36,918 bases of DNA from Acidimicrobiia bacterium. GTDB taxonomy: Bacteria > Actinomycetota > Acidimicrobiia > Spongiisociales > ZC4RG35. Below, in pieces: positions 1-8,142 of the stretch. The stretch is from assembly GCA_025937235.1 (NCBI GenBank), contig JAICRU010000025.1, positions 1 through 36,918 on the forward strand, given 5' to 3'. The stretch's first letter is position 1, and each line of letters opens with the position of its first letter. Position numbers and translations under genes: made by a program. The notes beneath the pieces are model-generated. The model searched no databases, had not been told where the DNA came from, and was given only the letters and a program-made list of their open reading frames with translations.

Positions 1-885
1 GATAGGCGTGCCCAGCTGCACCGAGTACCCGTTGTAGCCGCAGGCGAGCTCGTTGATGACGATGTCACCCTCCTGTAGGGGCCGGCTCGAAGGCCACGGG
101 TTTCCGAAGATCATGGCGGGATCGGCCATCGGGGTGGCCCCGAGGATGGCGAAGTCCATCTGGCCTCCGCCATCCATCACCGCATGGGTGGCCGCTGCCG
201 CCAGCTGGTACTCGGTGACCCCGGGCCGAGCCGCAGCGACGATGGCGTGGAAGGCCTGGTCCATCAGCTTGCCGGCCTTGCGCACGCACTCGATCTCCTC
301 GTCGCTCTTCACATGGACGAGCTCGTGGAAGAAGTCACCGACCCGCTCCAGCGTCGCCTCGGGCAGCCCTTCCCTCAGCCGCTCCCACTCGTCGACGGGG
401 AGGTGGTGGCCGTACACCGGGTCGACGTTGGAGATCCCGATCGTGCCGTTCGCCAGCCCCCACTCCTGGATCAGCTCCACGATCACCTCACCGGAGTGCC
501 CCCACCTCGAATGACGGACGTCCTCGAGGGGGGTGACCCGGCGCACCGCCTCCTTGTGAGCTCCGCCCGGGCCACAGACGAGGACCGGCTCGCCTTCTGG
601 GGGGACCACCACATATGCCGACATGCCGTGCCACTCCCAGTGATTGCTCAGCCAGCGCATACCGCCGCCCCAGCTCCAGTGGTTGGGCCCGCCGGAGGCG
701 ATGAGGACGTCGAGCCCCGTGCGCCGCATCTTCTCCTGAGTGGCGTCGAACCTGCGTCGGTACTCGGCGTCGGAGAAGCGGTCGTACACCGCATCGCCAT
801 ACCAGGGAGTGTTGGCCACCTTGCCGAAGATCTCGGTGTGCAGCTTTCCCGCCGCCTCTGCGAAATCGATCTCACCCGGTCTCAT
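1..885 (-). CDS. M24-fold (creatinase-like) hydrolase, C-terminus cut by left window edge
   Basis: The frame is open from an ATG at 885 to base 1 (295 codons seen, no stop), so the gene is partial. The first ~180 residues look like a creatinase N-terminal domain and the rest is the start of the pita-bread catalytic domain. In metal-dependent M24 peptidases an Asp pair 11 residues apart binds metal; the matching positions here are Glu279 and Gln290, in a segment ending at the window edge. The same E/Q pattern occurs in the paralogue at 3994-5163. Creatinase has this fold without a metal centre, so a metal-independent C-N hydrolase is more likely than a peptidase. The start overlaps the stop of the upstream DapA-like gene (ATGA), so the two are translationally coupled. 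The substrate is unknown. Confidence 0.85.
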   Translation of the reverse strand, partial: MRPGEIDFAEAAGKLHTEIFGKVANTPWYGDAVYDRFSDAEYRRRFDATQEKMRRTGLDVLIASGGPNHWSWGGGMRWLSNHWEWHGMSAYVVVPPEGEPVLVCGPGGAHKEAVRRVTPLEDVRHSRWGHSGEVIVELIQEWGLANGTIGISNVDPVYGHHLPVDEWERLREGLPEATLERVGDFFHELVHVKSDEEIECVRKAGKLMDQAFHAIVAAARPGVTEYQLAAAATHAVMDGGGQMDFAILGATPMADPAMIFGNPWPSSRPLQEGDIVINELACGYNGYSVQLGTPI

Positions 886-1865
886 GCGGGCACCGAGTCG
901 AGAAGGCCGAGAGCGTCCAGATCGGCGCTGAGTTCCTCCACCCTCTCCGCGTTGAGGGGGATGAGCGGGGGTCGGACCTGGCCCTGGGGAAGACCCATGA
1001 GGGAGAGCCAAGTCTTCAACTCGGCGATCGGGATCGCTCCCTCTCCCCGAGTCAGCCATTGGTCGCGCATCCACTTCTCGAAGGCACGCCGCTCCTCGCC
1101 GAGGGTCGACTGCAGCTCCCAGGCCATGTCCAGGTCTCCTTCGTCTGCCAGACGCGTGTAGTCGTGAATCGGCCGGTGCCGGGGCGTCTGGTACATGGCC
1201 AGGGCCGGCGTCGACATCAGGGACGGGAATCCATGGTCGAGGTGGAGACCGAGCCAATCCTCCTCATTGGCGTCGCACACGACGATGCGGTCGCCCACCC
1301 GCTCCTGCACTTCGAGGAGATGCTCCATCGGCTTCGGGTTCTTGATCCCGCACACCGTTTCGAGCTCGCTGAGCTCCTCGATCAGGTCCGGGCTGAGTGC
1401 ATACCCCGAGTACGAGGTGTTGAAGAGGAAGAACGGCACCGATGACTCGGCAGTGAGGCGCCGGTACCAGGCACGCACGATGTCGTCGGAGGGCTTGATC
1501 GGGAAATAGGGGTTGATGGCAACGACGAAATCGGCCCCGATCTCCTCGGCGTGGTGGCTTAGTGCCGCCGCCTCGGTGTACACGTGATGACCTACATGGG
1601 CCATGACCGGGACCCGGCCCGCCGCCGCCCCGACGACGAGCTCATGACAGCGAGCCCTCTCCTCGAGCGTCATCGACCAGAACTCGCCCATGACACCGCC
1701 GCAGAAGATGCCGTCCACCCCCAGGCCTTCGATGTAGTAGTCGACTGACTTGCGGAGGAGGCCTTCGTCGATCTCGCCGGTGGCCGAGAACGGAGTGGGT
1801 ATGGCGATCCACAGCCCTCTCACCTTCTCGAAAGCGGTCTCCTTGGCCGGGGTGAGCGAAGCCAT
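882..1865 (-). CDS. DapA-family aldolase/lyase (dihydrodipicolinate synthase/N-acetylneuraminate lyase superfamily)
   Basis: A 327-residue TIM-barrel protein of the Schiff-base class I family. It shows a GGVMGEF segment (residues 56-62) in place of the usual GTTGE-type phosphate or carboxylate loop, and the imine-forming lysine in CGIKN (Lys175). The catalytic Tyr of the family, normally in a YNxP-type motif, seems to be Phe in FLFNTS (145-151), so this is unlikely to be a true dihydrodipicolinate synthase. I chose the ATG at 1865 because AGGAGG lies 9 bases upstream; the reading frame stays open further upstream but lacks family similarity. It is first in a minus-strand pair with the M24 gene (4-base overlap). 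The promoter region, shared with the divergent aldolase, contains a LacI-type site. It probably cleaves or deaminates a 2-oxo acid or similar intermediate. Confidence 0.85.
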   Translation of the reverse strand: MASLTPAKETAFEKVRGLWIAIPTPFSATGEIDEGLLRKSVDYYIEGLGVDGIFCGGVMGEFWSMTLEERARCHELVVGAAAGRVPVMAHVGHHVYTEAAALSHHAEEIGADFVVAINPYFPIKPSDDIVRAWYRRLTAESSVPFFLFNTSYSGYALSPDLIEELSELETVCGIKNPKPMEHLLEVQERVGDRIVVCDANEEDWLGLHLDHGFPSLMSTPALAMYQTPRHRPIHDYTRLADEGDLDMAWELQSTLGEERRAFEKWMRDQWLTRGEGAIPIAELKTWLSLMGLPQGQVRPPLIPLNAERVEELSADLDALGLLDSVPA

Positions 1866-1910
1866 CCTCGGGTGCCTCCTGCTTGGTCGTCTGCCCGCGA
1901 CGCTACCAGC

Positions 1911-1922
1911 ACACACGTTTGC
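1911..1922. promoter_or_regulatory. Putative LacI-family operator, site 1
   Basis: ACACACGTTTGC matches the CG-centred consensus GCAAACGTTTGC at 10 of 12 positions. It lies between divergent genes starting at 1865 (minus) and 1984 (plus). On the minus strand it falls between a possible -35 (near 1923-1928) and a possible -10 TAGCGT (1905-1900), where binding would block transcription. On the plus strand a TAGCCT -10 candidate sits at 1944-1949. The similarity to four other sites in the locus is seen directly; binding by the LacI protein encoded at 10449 is inferred. Confidence 0.55.
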
Positions 1923-1983
1923 GCAGTCGAGGTGGACCAGAGCTAGCCTGTCGCCTCCGTCTCTGAGGAGCTCGCAGGTCCCG

Positions 1984-3000
1984 ATGCAGCACGAGTACAG
2001 CCGAGCAGAGGCGAAGGGCTGGGCGAGGGAGACGTTTCACGGGGCCTGCAATGTCATCATCCCCTCCTACACATCAGACCTGAGATCGTTGAACGAGGAA
2101 GCCATCAGACACGATGTGCGTCGCAACATCGAGCTCGGGTTCTGGGGCGCCCTGCTCGTCTCTGAGGCAGGGACCACGCTCGACGAGATGCGTCGATTCA
2201 TGGAGATCGCGGTGGATGAGTCGGCTGGGCGTCAGCGCTTTCTGCTCCAGGGCGCCTTCGACACCCCGGAGCAGATTGTCACGATGGCGACCGACGCCCG
2301 CGCCTTGGGAGTGGACGGGATGTTGCTCGGCCACCCCAACAGCTTCTATCCGACCTCTCCCCAACAGGTCGAGGACTACACGGTGGAGATCTGTGAGGCG
2401 ACCGACCTCGCCGTCGTCCTCTTCGTAGTCGAGCACTCCAACCTGAGACGCCTCGACGTGCGCGGCTTCCCCGCAGATGTTCTCGAGCGATTGACCAAGG
2501 TGGACACCCTCGTCGCGGTGAAGTACGAGGTAGGCCGTCAGCAGACCGTCAACACCTACGAGACGTTCCGACGGCTCCAGAATGCGGATGTCCTGCTCTC
2601 CGATCCGATGGAGTTCAACGCTCCCCTGTGGGTCGACCTGTTCGGCATGCAGTGGATGGGCACCAGCAACTACGAGTACTACGGGGCTTATGCTCCCCGC
2701 CTCCTCCAGCTGCTCCACGCCGGTGATACCGAGCAAGCCATGGAGGAGTACTGGCGCATCCAGCCCGCCCGGAATGCGCGCTCGGCAACCATGAGCTCGG
2801 GCGGCGCCAACCTCGTCCACCGGTACCTGTGGAAGTTCCAGGCCTGGCTCAACGGCTACAACGGCGGGCCGATCCGACAGCCTGCGATGAAGCTGTCCGA
2901 CGGGCAGATGAAGACCTCGGCCGAGGGGGCGAGGAAAGCCGGGATCACGTCGGTGGATGAGCCGTTTGCCGACTTCTTCGCGGGTCGCAACCCGGCCTGA
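1984..3000 (+). CDS. Second, divergent DapA-family aldolase/lyase
   Basis: A 338-residue protein with TIM-barrel aldolase character. The likely Schiff-base lysine is Lys180 in the segment VAVKYE. The glycine-rich loop is replaced by LLVSEAGTT (57-65), and the Tyr usually found near the middle of the barrel is missing (VLFVVEHSN, 145-153), so it is far from canonical DapA. The frame is open back to 1750, but that part has no family similarity and crosses the divergent promoter, so I placed the start at the ATG at 1984. The OCD-like gene starts 5 bases after its stop, so the two are surely one operon. It is only distantly similar to the aldolase at 882-1865, so the two enzymes probably act on different intermediates of one pathway. 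Confidence 0.82.
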   Translation: MQHEYSRAEAKGWARETFHGACNVIIPSYTSDLRSLNEEAIRHDVRRNIELGFWGALLVSEAGTTLDEMRRFMEIAVDESAGRQRFLLQGAFDTPEQIVTMATDARALGVDGMLLGHPNSFYPTSPQQVEDYTVEICEATDLAVVLFVVEHSNLRRLDVRGFPADVLERLTKVDTLVAVKYEVGRQQTVNTYETFRRLQNADVLLSDPMEFNAPLWVDLFGMQWMGTSNYEYYGAYAPRLLQLLHAGDTEQAMEEYWRIQPARNARSATMSSGGANLVHRYLWKFQAWLNGYNGGPIRQPAMKLSDGQMKTSAEGARKAGITSVDEPFADFFAGRNPA

Positions 3001-3005
3001 GCGCG

Positions 3006-4007
3006 GTGAGGGTCCTCGACGCCGCGGCGGTCAGTCGGCTGATCGACAACGACGCGGTGCTCGGTTCCGTCCGTGAGCTCTTCACGATCCAGGCCGAGGA
3101 AGGAGCGGTCGGATTCGGCCGGATCGACCTGAGCCATCCTCGGGGATGGCTCCGTGCCTTGCCCGGGTACGTCGTCCCCAAGGACCTGCTCGGCCTCAAG
3201 GTGCTCCACAGGACCACTGGCGTGGGCATGCGATACACGATCTATGTCCATCGTCTGAGCACCGGTGAGCCCATGGGGATCGTGGATGGTCTCCAAGTCA
3301 CCAACCTGCGCACCGGCGCCGTATCGGCAGTCGCTACCGACCACCTCGCCATCAGGGACGTAGAGGTTGCGGCGATCGTGGGAACGGGCCCCATTGCGCG
3401 CGGCCAACTGCAGGCCCTCGAGCTGGTCCGGCCCGCTGCCGAGACCCGTGTATTCGCCCGCACCCCGGAGAACCGCTCGGCGTTCGTGATCGAGATGGGA
3501 ACGCTCACATCAGGAAGACTCGTCTCCTCCGCCTCGCTGGAAGAGGCGGTGGACGGAGCCACGATGGTTACCCTGGCCACCAACGCCATCTCCCCCATTC
3601 TGTTCGCCACCCACCTCCGGCCCGGGATGCACGTGAACTCGGTGGGCCCGGCCAGCCTCGATCGAGTGGAGGTCGACCCCGGGGCCTTCGGTTCCTTCGA
3701 CAGAGTGGTGTGTGACTCAGTCGATCTGGTGCTCGATGAAGCCGGAGATGCCCACCGGGCCGTGACGGGCCACGGCTGGGAGCCGACGAAGGCAAGAGAA
3801 CTGAGCGACGTCGTCTCGGGCAAAGCGAAAGGCCGTCAGAACGACGAGGAGATCACCCTCTTCAAATCGGTCGGCACTGGTGTCCAGGATCTCATCGTGG
3901 CGTCACATCTCCTCGAACTGGCCGAGGCGGTGGGGATCGGAGCCGTGGTGCCGGAGGTGAACGCAGTGAAGCAGGAGAGTCGCCACCATCCGTTCAGCCC
4001 GTCCTGA
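3006..4007 (+). CDS. Ornithine cyclodeaminase/mu-crystallin family protein
   Basis: A 333-residue NAD(P)-dependent protein. It shows the family lysine (LGLKVLH, Lys65), the arginine in the signature VTNLRTGAVSA (Arg102) and a Rossmann nucleotide loop GTGPIA (126-131). Family members include ornithine cyclodeaminase, ketimine and 1-pyrroline-2-carboxylate reductases, and EutC-like proteins of ectoine degradation, so reduction or deamination of a cyclic imine or amino acid is likely. It starts with GTG 5 bases after the upstream aldolase stop. Its 3' end overlaps the convergent M24 gene by 14 bases. An imine-handling enzyme next to two DapA-like lyases resembles hydroxyproline-type catabolism, but no epimerase or amino acid oxidase is visible. 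The substrate is not assigned. Confidence 0.87.
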   Translation: MRVLDAAAVSRLIDNDAVLGSVRELFTIQAEEGAVGFGRIDLSHPRGWLRALPGYVVPKDLLGLKVLHRTTGVGMRYTIYVHRLSTGEPMGIVDGLQVTNLRTGAVSAVATDHLAIRDVEVAAIVGTGPIARGQLQALELVRPAAETRVFARTPENRSAFVIEMGTLTSGRLVSSASLEEAVDGATMVTLATNAISPILFATHLRPGMHVNSVGPASLDRVEVDPGAFGSFDRVVCDSVDLVLDEAGDAHRAVTGHGWEPTKARELSDVVSGKAKGRQNDEEITLFKSVGTGVQDLIVASHLLELAEAVGIGAVVPEVNAVKQESRHHPFSPS

Positions 4008-5163
4008 TCAGCTCCATCGGGAAGGAGTGCAGGGAGCGAGCGCCTTCGGCGGTCACCACACAGAGCTCACCAACCTGGACCCCGACCGTCTCGTCCGTCG
4101 TGATCACGTTCGGCTGGATGACGATCGTCTCTCCGGCGTCGAAAACCCAGTCGTCGTCCACGCCGTGCGTGGTGGCCCGGGTTCGGATCGAGGGTGGGAG
4201 CAGCCCGATCCCGAAGCCATGCACCAGGCCATCCCTGATGCTGAACCCGTGGTCGGCGATGGCGTCCGATGCATCCCAGACATCCTCGATGGTGGAGCCG
4301 GGGCGGATGGCCGCAGCCACCGTGTGGTAGACGTCGAGGGCGACAACGTGCAGCTCGGCGACCTGGGGCGTCGGCTCCGCCGAGACCGCGAAGGTGCGCA
4401 GACCCTGCCCGGCGTAGCCGGCGTAGGAGATGCTGATCTCACACGAAACGACGTCTCCAGCCGCTATCTCCCGGATGGAGAGGACCTGGGCGGGCACCGA
4501 GCGGGTAGGGGCGCTCATCGGGGTGGAAGCCAGGTAATAGAAGCCGGTCAGCCCACCATCTCCGAGATAGGCGGTCTCGATCGCTTCGGCCAACTGGAAT
4601 TCCTTGACCCCCGGCTCGAGGGCATCTCTCAACCCGGCGAGGGCAGCGTCGGTGAAGGCTGCCCCCCTTCTCAGCCACTCCAGCTCCTCGGGGCTCTTCT
4701 TGAGCCTGATTCGACGAAAGCGCGGGGTCACGTCCTGGAAGCTGACCATGTCCCCGGCAGCGTTACGCATGGATCCGTAATGCTGGTACGGCATCCAGCC
4801 GACCACACCGACCTTCCCCAGCCCACGTCGGAGCAGCTCCTCGCCAACCGTTCGCCCGTTGTCGACCCCGCCCCATCTCACGTCATCGAGGAAGGAGACT
4901 TCGGCTGCGTTTGGCACGTGGTTGTAGCTCTGGGCGAAGAGGGTGGGCTCGCCCTCGCCCGGGAAGACGACATAATTGTCACGCATCCCCATGTACCCGG
5001 ACAGGTAGTAGACGTCCGCCTGGGCCGCCCGGTTCTGGGCCGACCACCCGAAGATGACAAGGCCATCCAGGTCATGGTCGTCGAGGAAGGAGCGGACCAG
5101 ATCGTCACGCCGACTCACCTCCTGGTCGCTGAAGGTGGGGTACAGGGTCACGCTGGGGTCCAT
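3994..5163 (-). CDS. M24-fold creatinase-like hydrolase lacking canonical metal ligands
   Basis: A 389-residue two-domain protein: creatinase N-domain (about 15-145) and pita-bread domain (about 155-385). The five M24 metal positions read Glu242, Gln253, His315, Gln350 and Gly365 instead of Asp, Asp, His, Glu, Glu, so only the histidine survives. Creatinase works without metal using an equivalent His. Ectoine hydrolase is another metal-free relative as I recall, and it has Glu at the first position. A metal-independent C-N hydrolase is therefore inferred. I chose the ATG at 5163 because GAGG lies about 8 bases upstream; a 20-residue extension to 5223 has no support. It faces the binding-protein gene across a 175-base divergent promoter region. 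The partial gene at 1-885 is its paralogue. Confidence 0.87.
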   Translation of the reverse strand: MDPSVTLYPTFSDQEVSRRDDLVRSFLDDHDLDGLVIFGWSAQNRAAQADVYYLSGYMGMRDNYVVFPGEGEPTLFAQSYNHVPNAAEVSFLDDVRWGGVDNGRTVGEELLRRGLGKVGVVGWMPYQHYGSMRNAAGDMVSFQDVTPRFRRIRLKKSPEELEWLRRGAAFTDAALAGLRDALEPGVKEFQLAEAIETAYLGDGGLTGFYYLASTPMSAPTRSVPAQVLSIREIAAGDVVSCEISISYAGYAGQGLRTFAVSAEPTPQVAELHVVALDVYHTVAAAIRPGSTIEDVWDASDAIADHGFSIRDGLVHGFGIGLLPPSIRTRATTHGVDDDWVFDAGETIVIQPNVITTDETVGVQVGELCVVTAEGARSLHSFPMELIRTG

Positions 5164-5194
5164 GGGGGATACCTCGGTCAGGCGATGGCGGGGG

Positions 5195-5223
5195 ACCATA
5201 ACCCGGCGGGGGCGGGCCGTCAC
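5195..5223 (-). promoter_or_regulatory. Candidate promoter of the M24 gene
   Basis: Reading the minus strand, GTGACG (5223-5218) and TATGGT (5200-5195) are separated by exactly 17 bases. Each matches the sigma-70-type consensus at 4 of 6 positions, and the start codon lies about 32 bases downstream of the -10. The LacI-type site at 5290 is about 67 bases upstream of this -35, so control of this promoter by that site is uncertain. Confidence 0.35.
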
Positions 5224-5259
5224 CCGGGGGAGGGCGGGGCCGTGTCACCGCCCAATCGG

Positions 5260-5289
5260 TTGACAGTCGACCAGGCCCCGGTTTAGCGT
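5260..5289 (+). promoter_or_regulatory. Promoter of the binding-protein/permease operon
   Basis: A perfect TTGACA (5260-5265), then 18 bases, then TAGCGT (5284-5289). The expected transcription start, near 5296, lies inside the operator-like site that begins at 5290. This gives a leader of about 43 bases with a GAGGAGGA ribosome binding site at 5328-5335, 3 bases before the ATG at 5339. It is the best-formed promoter in the window. Confidence 0.6.
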
Positions 5290-5301
5290 GCAAACGATTG
5301 G
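5290..5301. promoter_or_regulatory. Putative LacI-family operator, site 2
   Basis: GCAAACGATTGG matches GCAAACGTTTGC at 10 of 12 positions. It directly abuts the -10 hexamer of the binding-protein promoter and covers the expected transcription start, the classic place for repression. Confidence 0.6.
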
Positions 5302-5338
5302 GCTGGCCATGGCGTTTAGCCCTGCATGAGGAGGAATC

Positions 5339-7027
5339 ATGGGACGAAATCCGTTTGCGATGAGGACATTGGCCCTGCTGGCCGTCCTGACGCTGGTCGT
5401 CGCCGCTTGTAGCACTGGCGGCACCGAAGACACCACCGCTACCACCGGGGGTGAGGCGACAGGTGATGTGCCCAACCCCGATGTGCTCATCGCCACGGTG
5501 AACGACGACGTCTTCAACCTGGACCCAGCCGCCGTCAATGGCAATGACGTCGGCATGAACGTGATCCTCAATGTATACGACCGGCTTGTGGCCCTCGCCC
5601 CCGAAGACGGCGCTGTGGTCCCGTCGCTGGCCACCGAGGTCCCCAGCCCCGACAACGGCCTCATCTCCGAGGATGGGCTCACCTACACCTTCCCCCTCCG
5701 GGAGGGCGTCGTGTTCTCGGACGGGACCGAGATGACCGCCGAAGACGTCAAGTACTCCTGGGACCGGGTGGTGGAGATGAACCTGCCCGAGGGCCAGGCG
5801 CCGCTCTTCGAGAACGTGGCTGAGACGACGGTGGTGGACGACCTCACGTTCGAGGTCACCCTGAGTCAGGTCGATGCCTCGTTCCTCGCATTCCTCGCCG
5901 CCCACCCCGTGGCGTCAGTGGTCAGCCAGGACGCGGTGGAGGAAAATGGTGGCATCGCAGCCGGGCAACCCAACGAGTACATGGCCCAGAACATGGTGGG
6001 CACCGGCCCTTACACGCTGACCAGTTGGGAACGTGCCGACCGCATGAGCTTCGACATCAATACCGACTACTGGGGCGAGCCGGCCCACCTGCCTGTGCGC
6101 TGGGAGCTCATCGTCGACTCGCCGGCCACAGGTCTCCAGGCCAGGGAGTTCGACATCGTCGACATCAGCCCCACCGACGTTCCGTCCTTCGAGGGGATCG
6201 AACATGCCGTGGTCAACACCGACATCCTCGACCTGCAGGTCCTCCAGATCGGGATGAACATGAACATCGCCGAAGGCGCCCTCCCTGAAGGAGACACCAT
6301 CCCGCTCGATTTCTTCCAGGACGTCCGTATCCGGCAGGCGTTCAACTATGCCTTCGACTACCAGGGCTATATCGACGGGATCCTGGGTGGCCTTGGCGGG
6401 CGGAACAGCTTCGTCCTCCCAGTGGAGATGTATGGCTACGACCCCGCTGCCCCGATCTACGAGACCGACCCGGCCATGGCCGAGCAGCTGTTCACCGAGG
6501 CCGGTTACTGGGAAGAGGGATTCACGGTCTCGATCTACAGCGACCAGACCCATGAAGGGTTCACCGGGGCGGCGCTGACCCTCAAGGACAGCGTCGAGGC
6601 TCTAAACCCCAACTTCCACGTCAACGTCCTGGCCGTGCCCGAGGCGCAGTTCGACGAGGTGCTGGCGAGTGACCCGCTCCCGACCGGGATGTGGTCTTAC
6701 ACCAGCTCGCAATACAGCACCCCGGACGCCTATCTCTTCGACAGCGCGATCTCAGACGGCAGGTACGGGGCCGTTAACAGCTTCGTGGACGGGTACTCCG
6801 ATGCAGGCGCGGTAGACGAACTGATCAACTCGGCCCGCACCGCGCTCGACGAGCAGGAACGCCTCGACATCCTCTCCGAGATCCAGAGCGTCCTCTACGA
6901 AGAGGCGATGTGGATCATGCCGGCCAACGAAGGAGCACCCTCCGCCTCTGGTGACTGGGTGACCGGCCACATAGAGAACCCGATGTGGCCGCGGCCGTCG
7001 CAGTACTGGGCCATATACGACAAGTGA
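5339..7027 (+). CDS. ABC transporter substrate-binding lipoprotein, family 5 (Opp/Dpp/nickel type)
   Basis: A 562-residue extracytoplasmic binding protein. It has a signal peptide (about 1-20), a lipobox VVAAC and a Thr/Gly/Glu-rich linker, so the mature protein should be a membrane-anchored lipoprotein. The body has family 5 features: an early segment reading out as mostly DPA and YDRLV, then YTFPLREGVVFSDG and TAEDVKYSWDRV near residues 115-140, and MVGTGPY in the middle. Length fits OppA/DppA proteins. The start is supported by a strong ribosome binding site. It is followed by two permease genes on the same strand; the ATPases are encoded about 7 kb away on the other strand. The ligand cannot be read from sequence: peptides, opines, metal chelates and sugars are all known for this family. 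Confidence 0.93.
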   Translation: MGRNPFAMRTLALLAVLTLVVAACSTGGTEDTTATTGGEATGDVPNPDVLIATVNDDVFNLDPAAVNGNDVGMNVILNVYDRLVALAPEDGAVVPSLATEVPSPDNGLISEDGLTYTFPLREGVVFSDGTEMTAEDVKYSWDRVVEMNLPEGQAPLFENVAETTVVDDLTFEVTLSQVDASFLAFLAAHPVASVVSQDAVEENGGIAAGQPNEYMAQNMVGTGPYTLTSWERADRMSFDINTDYWGEPAHLPVRWELIVDSPATGLQAREFDIVDISPTDVPSFEGIEHAVVNTDILDLQVLQIGMNMNIAEGALPEGDTIPLDFFQDVRIRQAFNYAFDYQGYIDGILGGLGGRNSFVLPVEMYGYDPAAPIYETDPAMAEQLFTEAGYWEEGFTVSIYSDQTHEGFTGAALTLKDSVEALNPNFHVNVLAVPEAQFDEVLASDPLPTGMWSYTSSQYSTPDAYLFDSAISDGRYGAVNSFVDGYSDAGAVDELINSARTALDEQERLDILSEIQSVLYEEAMWIMPANEGAPSASGDWVTGHIENPMWPRPSQYWAIYDK

Positions 7028-7129
7028 GGTAACCACCGTCCCAGATCCCGATATCGCCTCGACTACCCCGGTGGGGTCAGGGTGACTGCCGGGTGCGGTG
7101 ACCTAGACTCGCCGCAGGGAGCTTGACTG

Positions 7130-8140
7130 GTGCACAGGTACATAGGGCGACGTCTCTTGGGGCTTCCCCTCGTCATCATCATGGTGAGCATCCTGGTCTT
7201 CGCGCTCACCCGTATCGGTGGCACGCCCATCGGCCCCTATCTTGAGCCGGGGATGACCGACGAGGAGATCGCTGCCCTCGAGGAGCGGTTCAACCTCGAT
7301 GAGCCGCTCCCAATGCAGTACCTGGCCTGGTTGGGCGGGGTGGTGCGGGGCGATCTGGGCTGGTCGGCCGTGGCTGCCGCGCCGGTGGTCGACGTCTTCC
7401 GACAGAGGATCCCCGCATCGTTCGAGCTGGGGGCCTTCGCCGCCGTCTGGGCGGTGGCCTTGGGGGTCGGTCTAGGAACGTTCGCGGCACGGCGTCGCAA
7501 TCGCGTCGGAGACCAGGTCGCCGGTGTGGTCGCCGTGGGCGGGGCGAGCATGCCCACATTCTGGCTGGGAATCGTCCTCCTGATCATCTTCTGGTCCTAT
7601 CTGGGCTGGTTCCCCCACGGGAGGTCCGATCCCGACATTTGGGCCAGCATCCCCCACCCGACCAACTTCTATACCATCGATGCGATCCTGGCCGGGAACC
7701 TGAATGCTCTCAAGGATGCCCTCTGGCATCTGGTCCTCCCCGCCCTGACCCTCGGCTACGCCGCGGTCGGCATCGTCACCAGGATGATGCGCTCATCCCT
7801 CCTCGAGGAGATGGGCAAGGACTACGTCGATGCCGCCCGGGCCCGTGGTCTGCCCGAGAATCTCGTGGTCCGCCGTCATGCCCGGCGCAACGCATTCATC
7901 CCCACCATCACCGTGATCGGGCTCTCGATCGGGATCATGTTCGAAGGGACGGTTGTGGTGGAGACGATCTTCGGCTGGCCCGGTCTGGGCAGTTGGATGG
8001 CGAGCTCGGTCCTCAGTGGTGACCAGGGCACCACCCTCGCCTTCGTCATCTTCACCAGCATCCTCTTCGTGACGATCAACATGCTGGTCGATGTCATGTA
8101 TGGGTATCTCGACCGTCGTGTCGTGTTGAGGAAGTCCTAG
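7130..8140 (+). CDS. ABC transporter permease, OppB/DppB type
   Basis: A 336-residue inner-membrane permease. It begins with the typical YIGRRLLGLPLVIIMVSI first helix. It also shows the DPA-like DEPLP segment, several further membrane spans and the cytoplasmic EAA-type loop around DYVDAARARGLPENLVVRRH, which contacts the ATPase. The start is GTG at 7130, with GCAGGGAG about 10 bases upstream. It lies 102 bases after the binding-protein gene and 2 bases before the second permease gene. It should form the channel with the product of 8143-9072. Confidence 0.92.
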   Translation: MHRYIGRRLLGLPLVIIMVSILVFALTRIGGTPIGPYLEPGMTDEEIAALEERFNLDEPLPMQYLAWLGGVVRGDLGWSAVAAAPVVDVFRQRIPASFELGAFAAVWAVALGVGLGTFAARRRNRVGDQVAGVVAVGGASMPTFWLGIVLLIIFWSYLGWFPHGRSDPDIWASIPHPTNFYTIDAILAGNLNALKDALWHLVLPALTLGYAAVGIVTRMMRSSLLEEMGKDYVDAARARGLPENLVVRRHARRNAFIPTITVIGLSIGIMFEGTVVVETIFGWPGLGSWMASSVLSGDQGTTLAFVIFTSILFVTINMLVDVMYGYLDRRVVLRKS

Positions 8141-8142
8141 CC

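Noticed and set aside
184-1161. A 325-codon plus-strand frame opposite the left-edge genes
   Set aside because: The minus strand encodes clear M24 and DapA-family proteins here; the plus-strand translation has no motif and crosses both.
3006-5163. Ectoine degradation genes (OCD-like EutC plus M24-type ectoine hydrolase)
   Set aside because: The two proteins could fit, but the deacetylase, racemase-like and dehydratase-like partners and the usual regulator are absent and the M24 signature segments differ, so I do not call this pathway.
4027-5286. A 419-codon plus-strand frame
   Set aside because: It is the antisense shadow of the M24 gene at 3994-5163, whose fold and conserved His are recognisable.
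7065-7077. A CCCC/GGGG hairpin after the binding-protein gene
   Set aside because: Short stem, no T-run, and the permeases downstream need to be expressed; at best it might reduce read-through.
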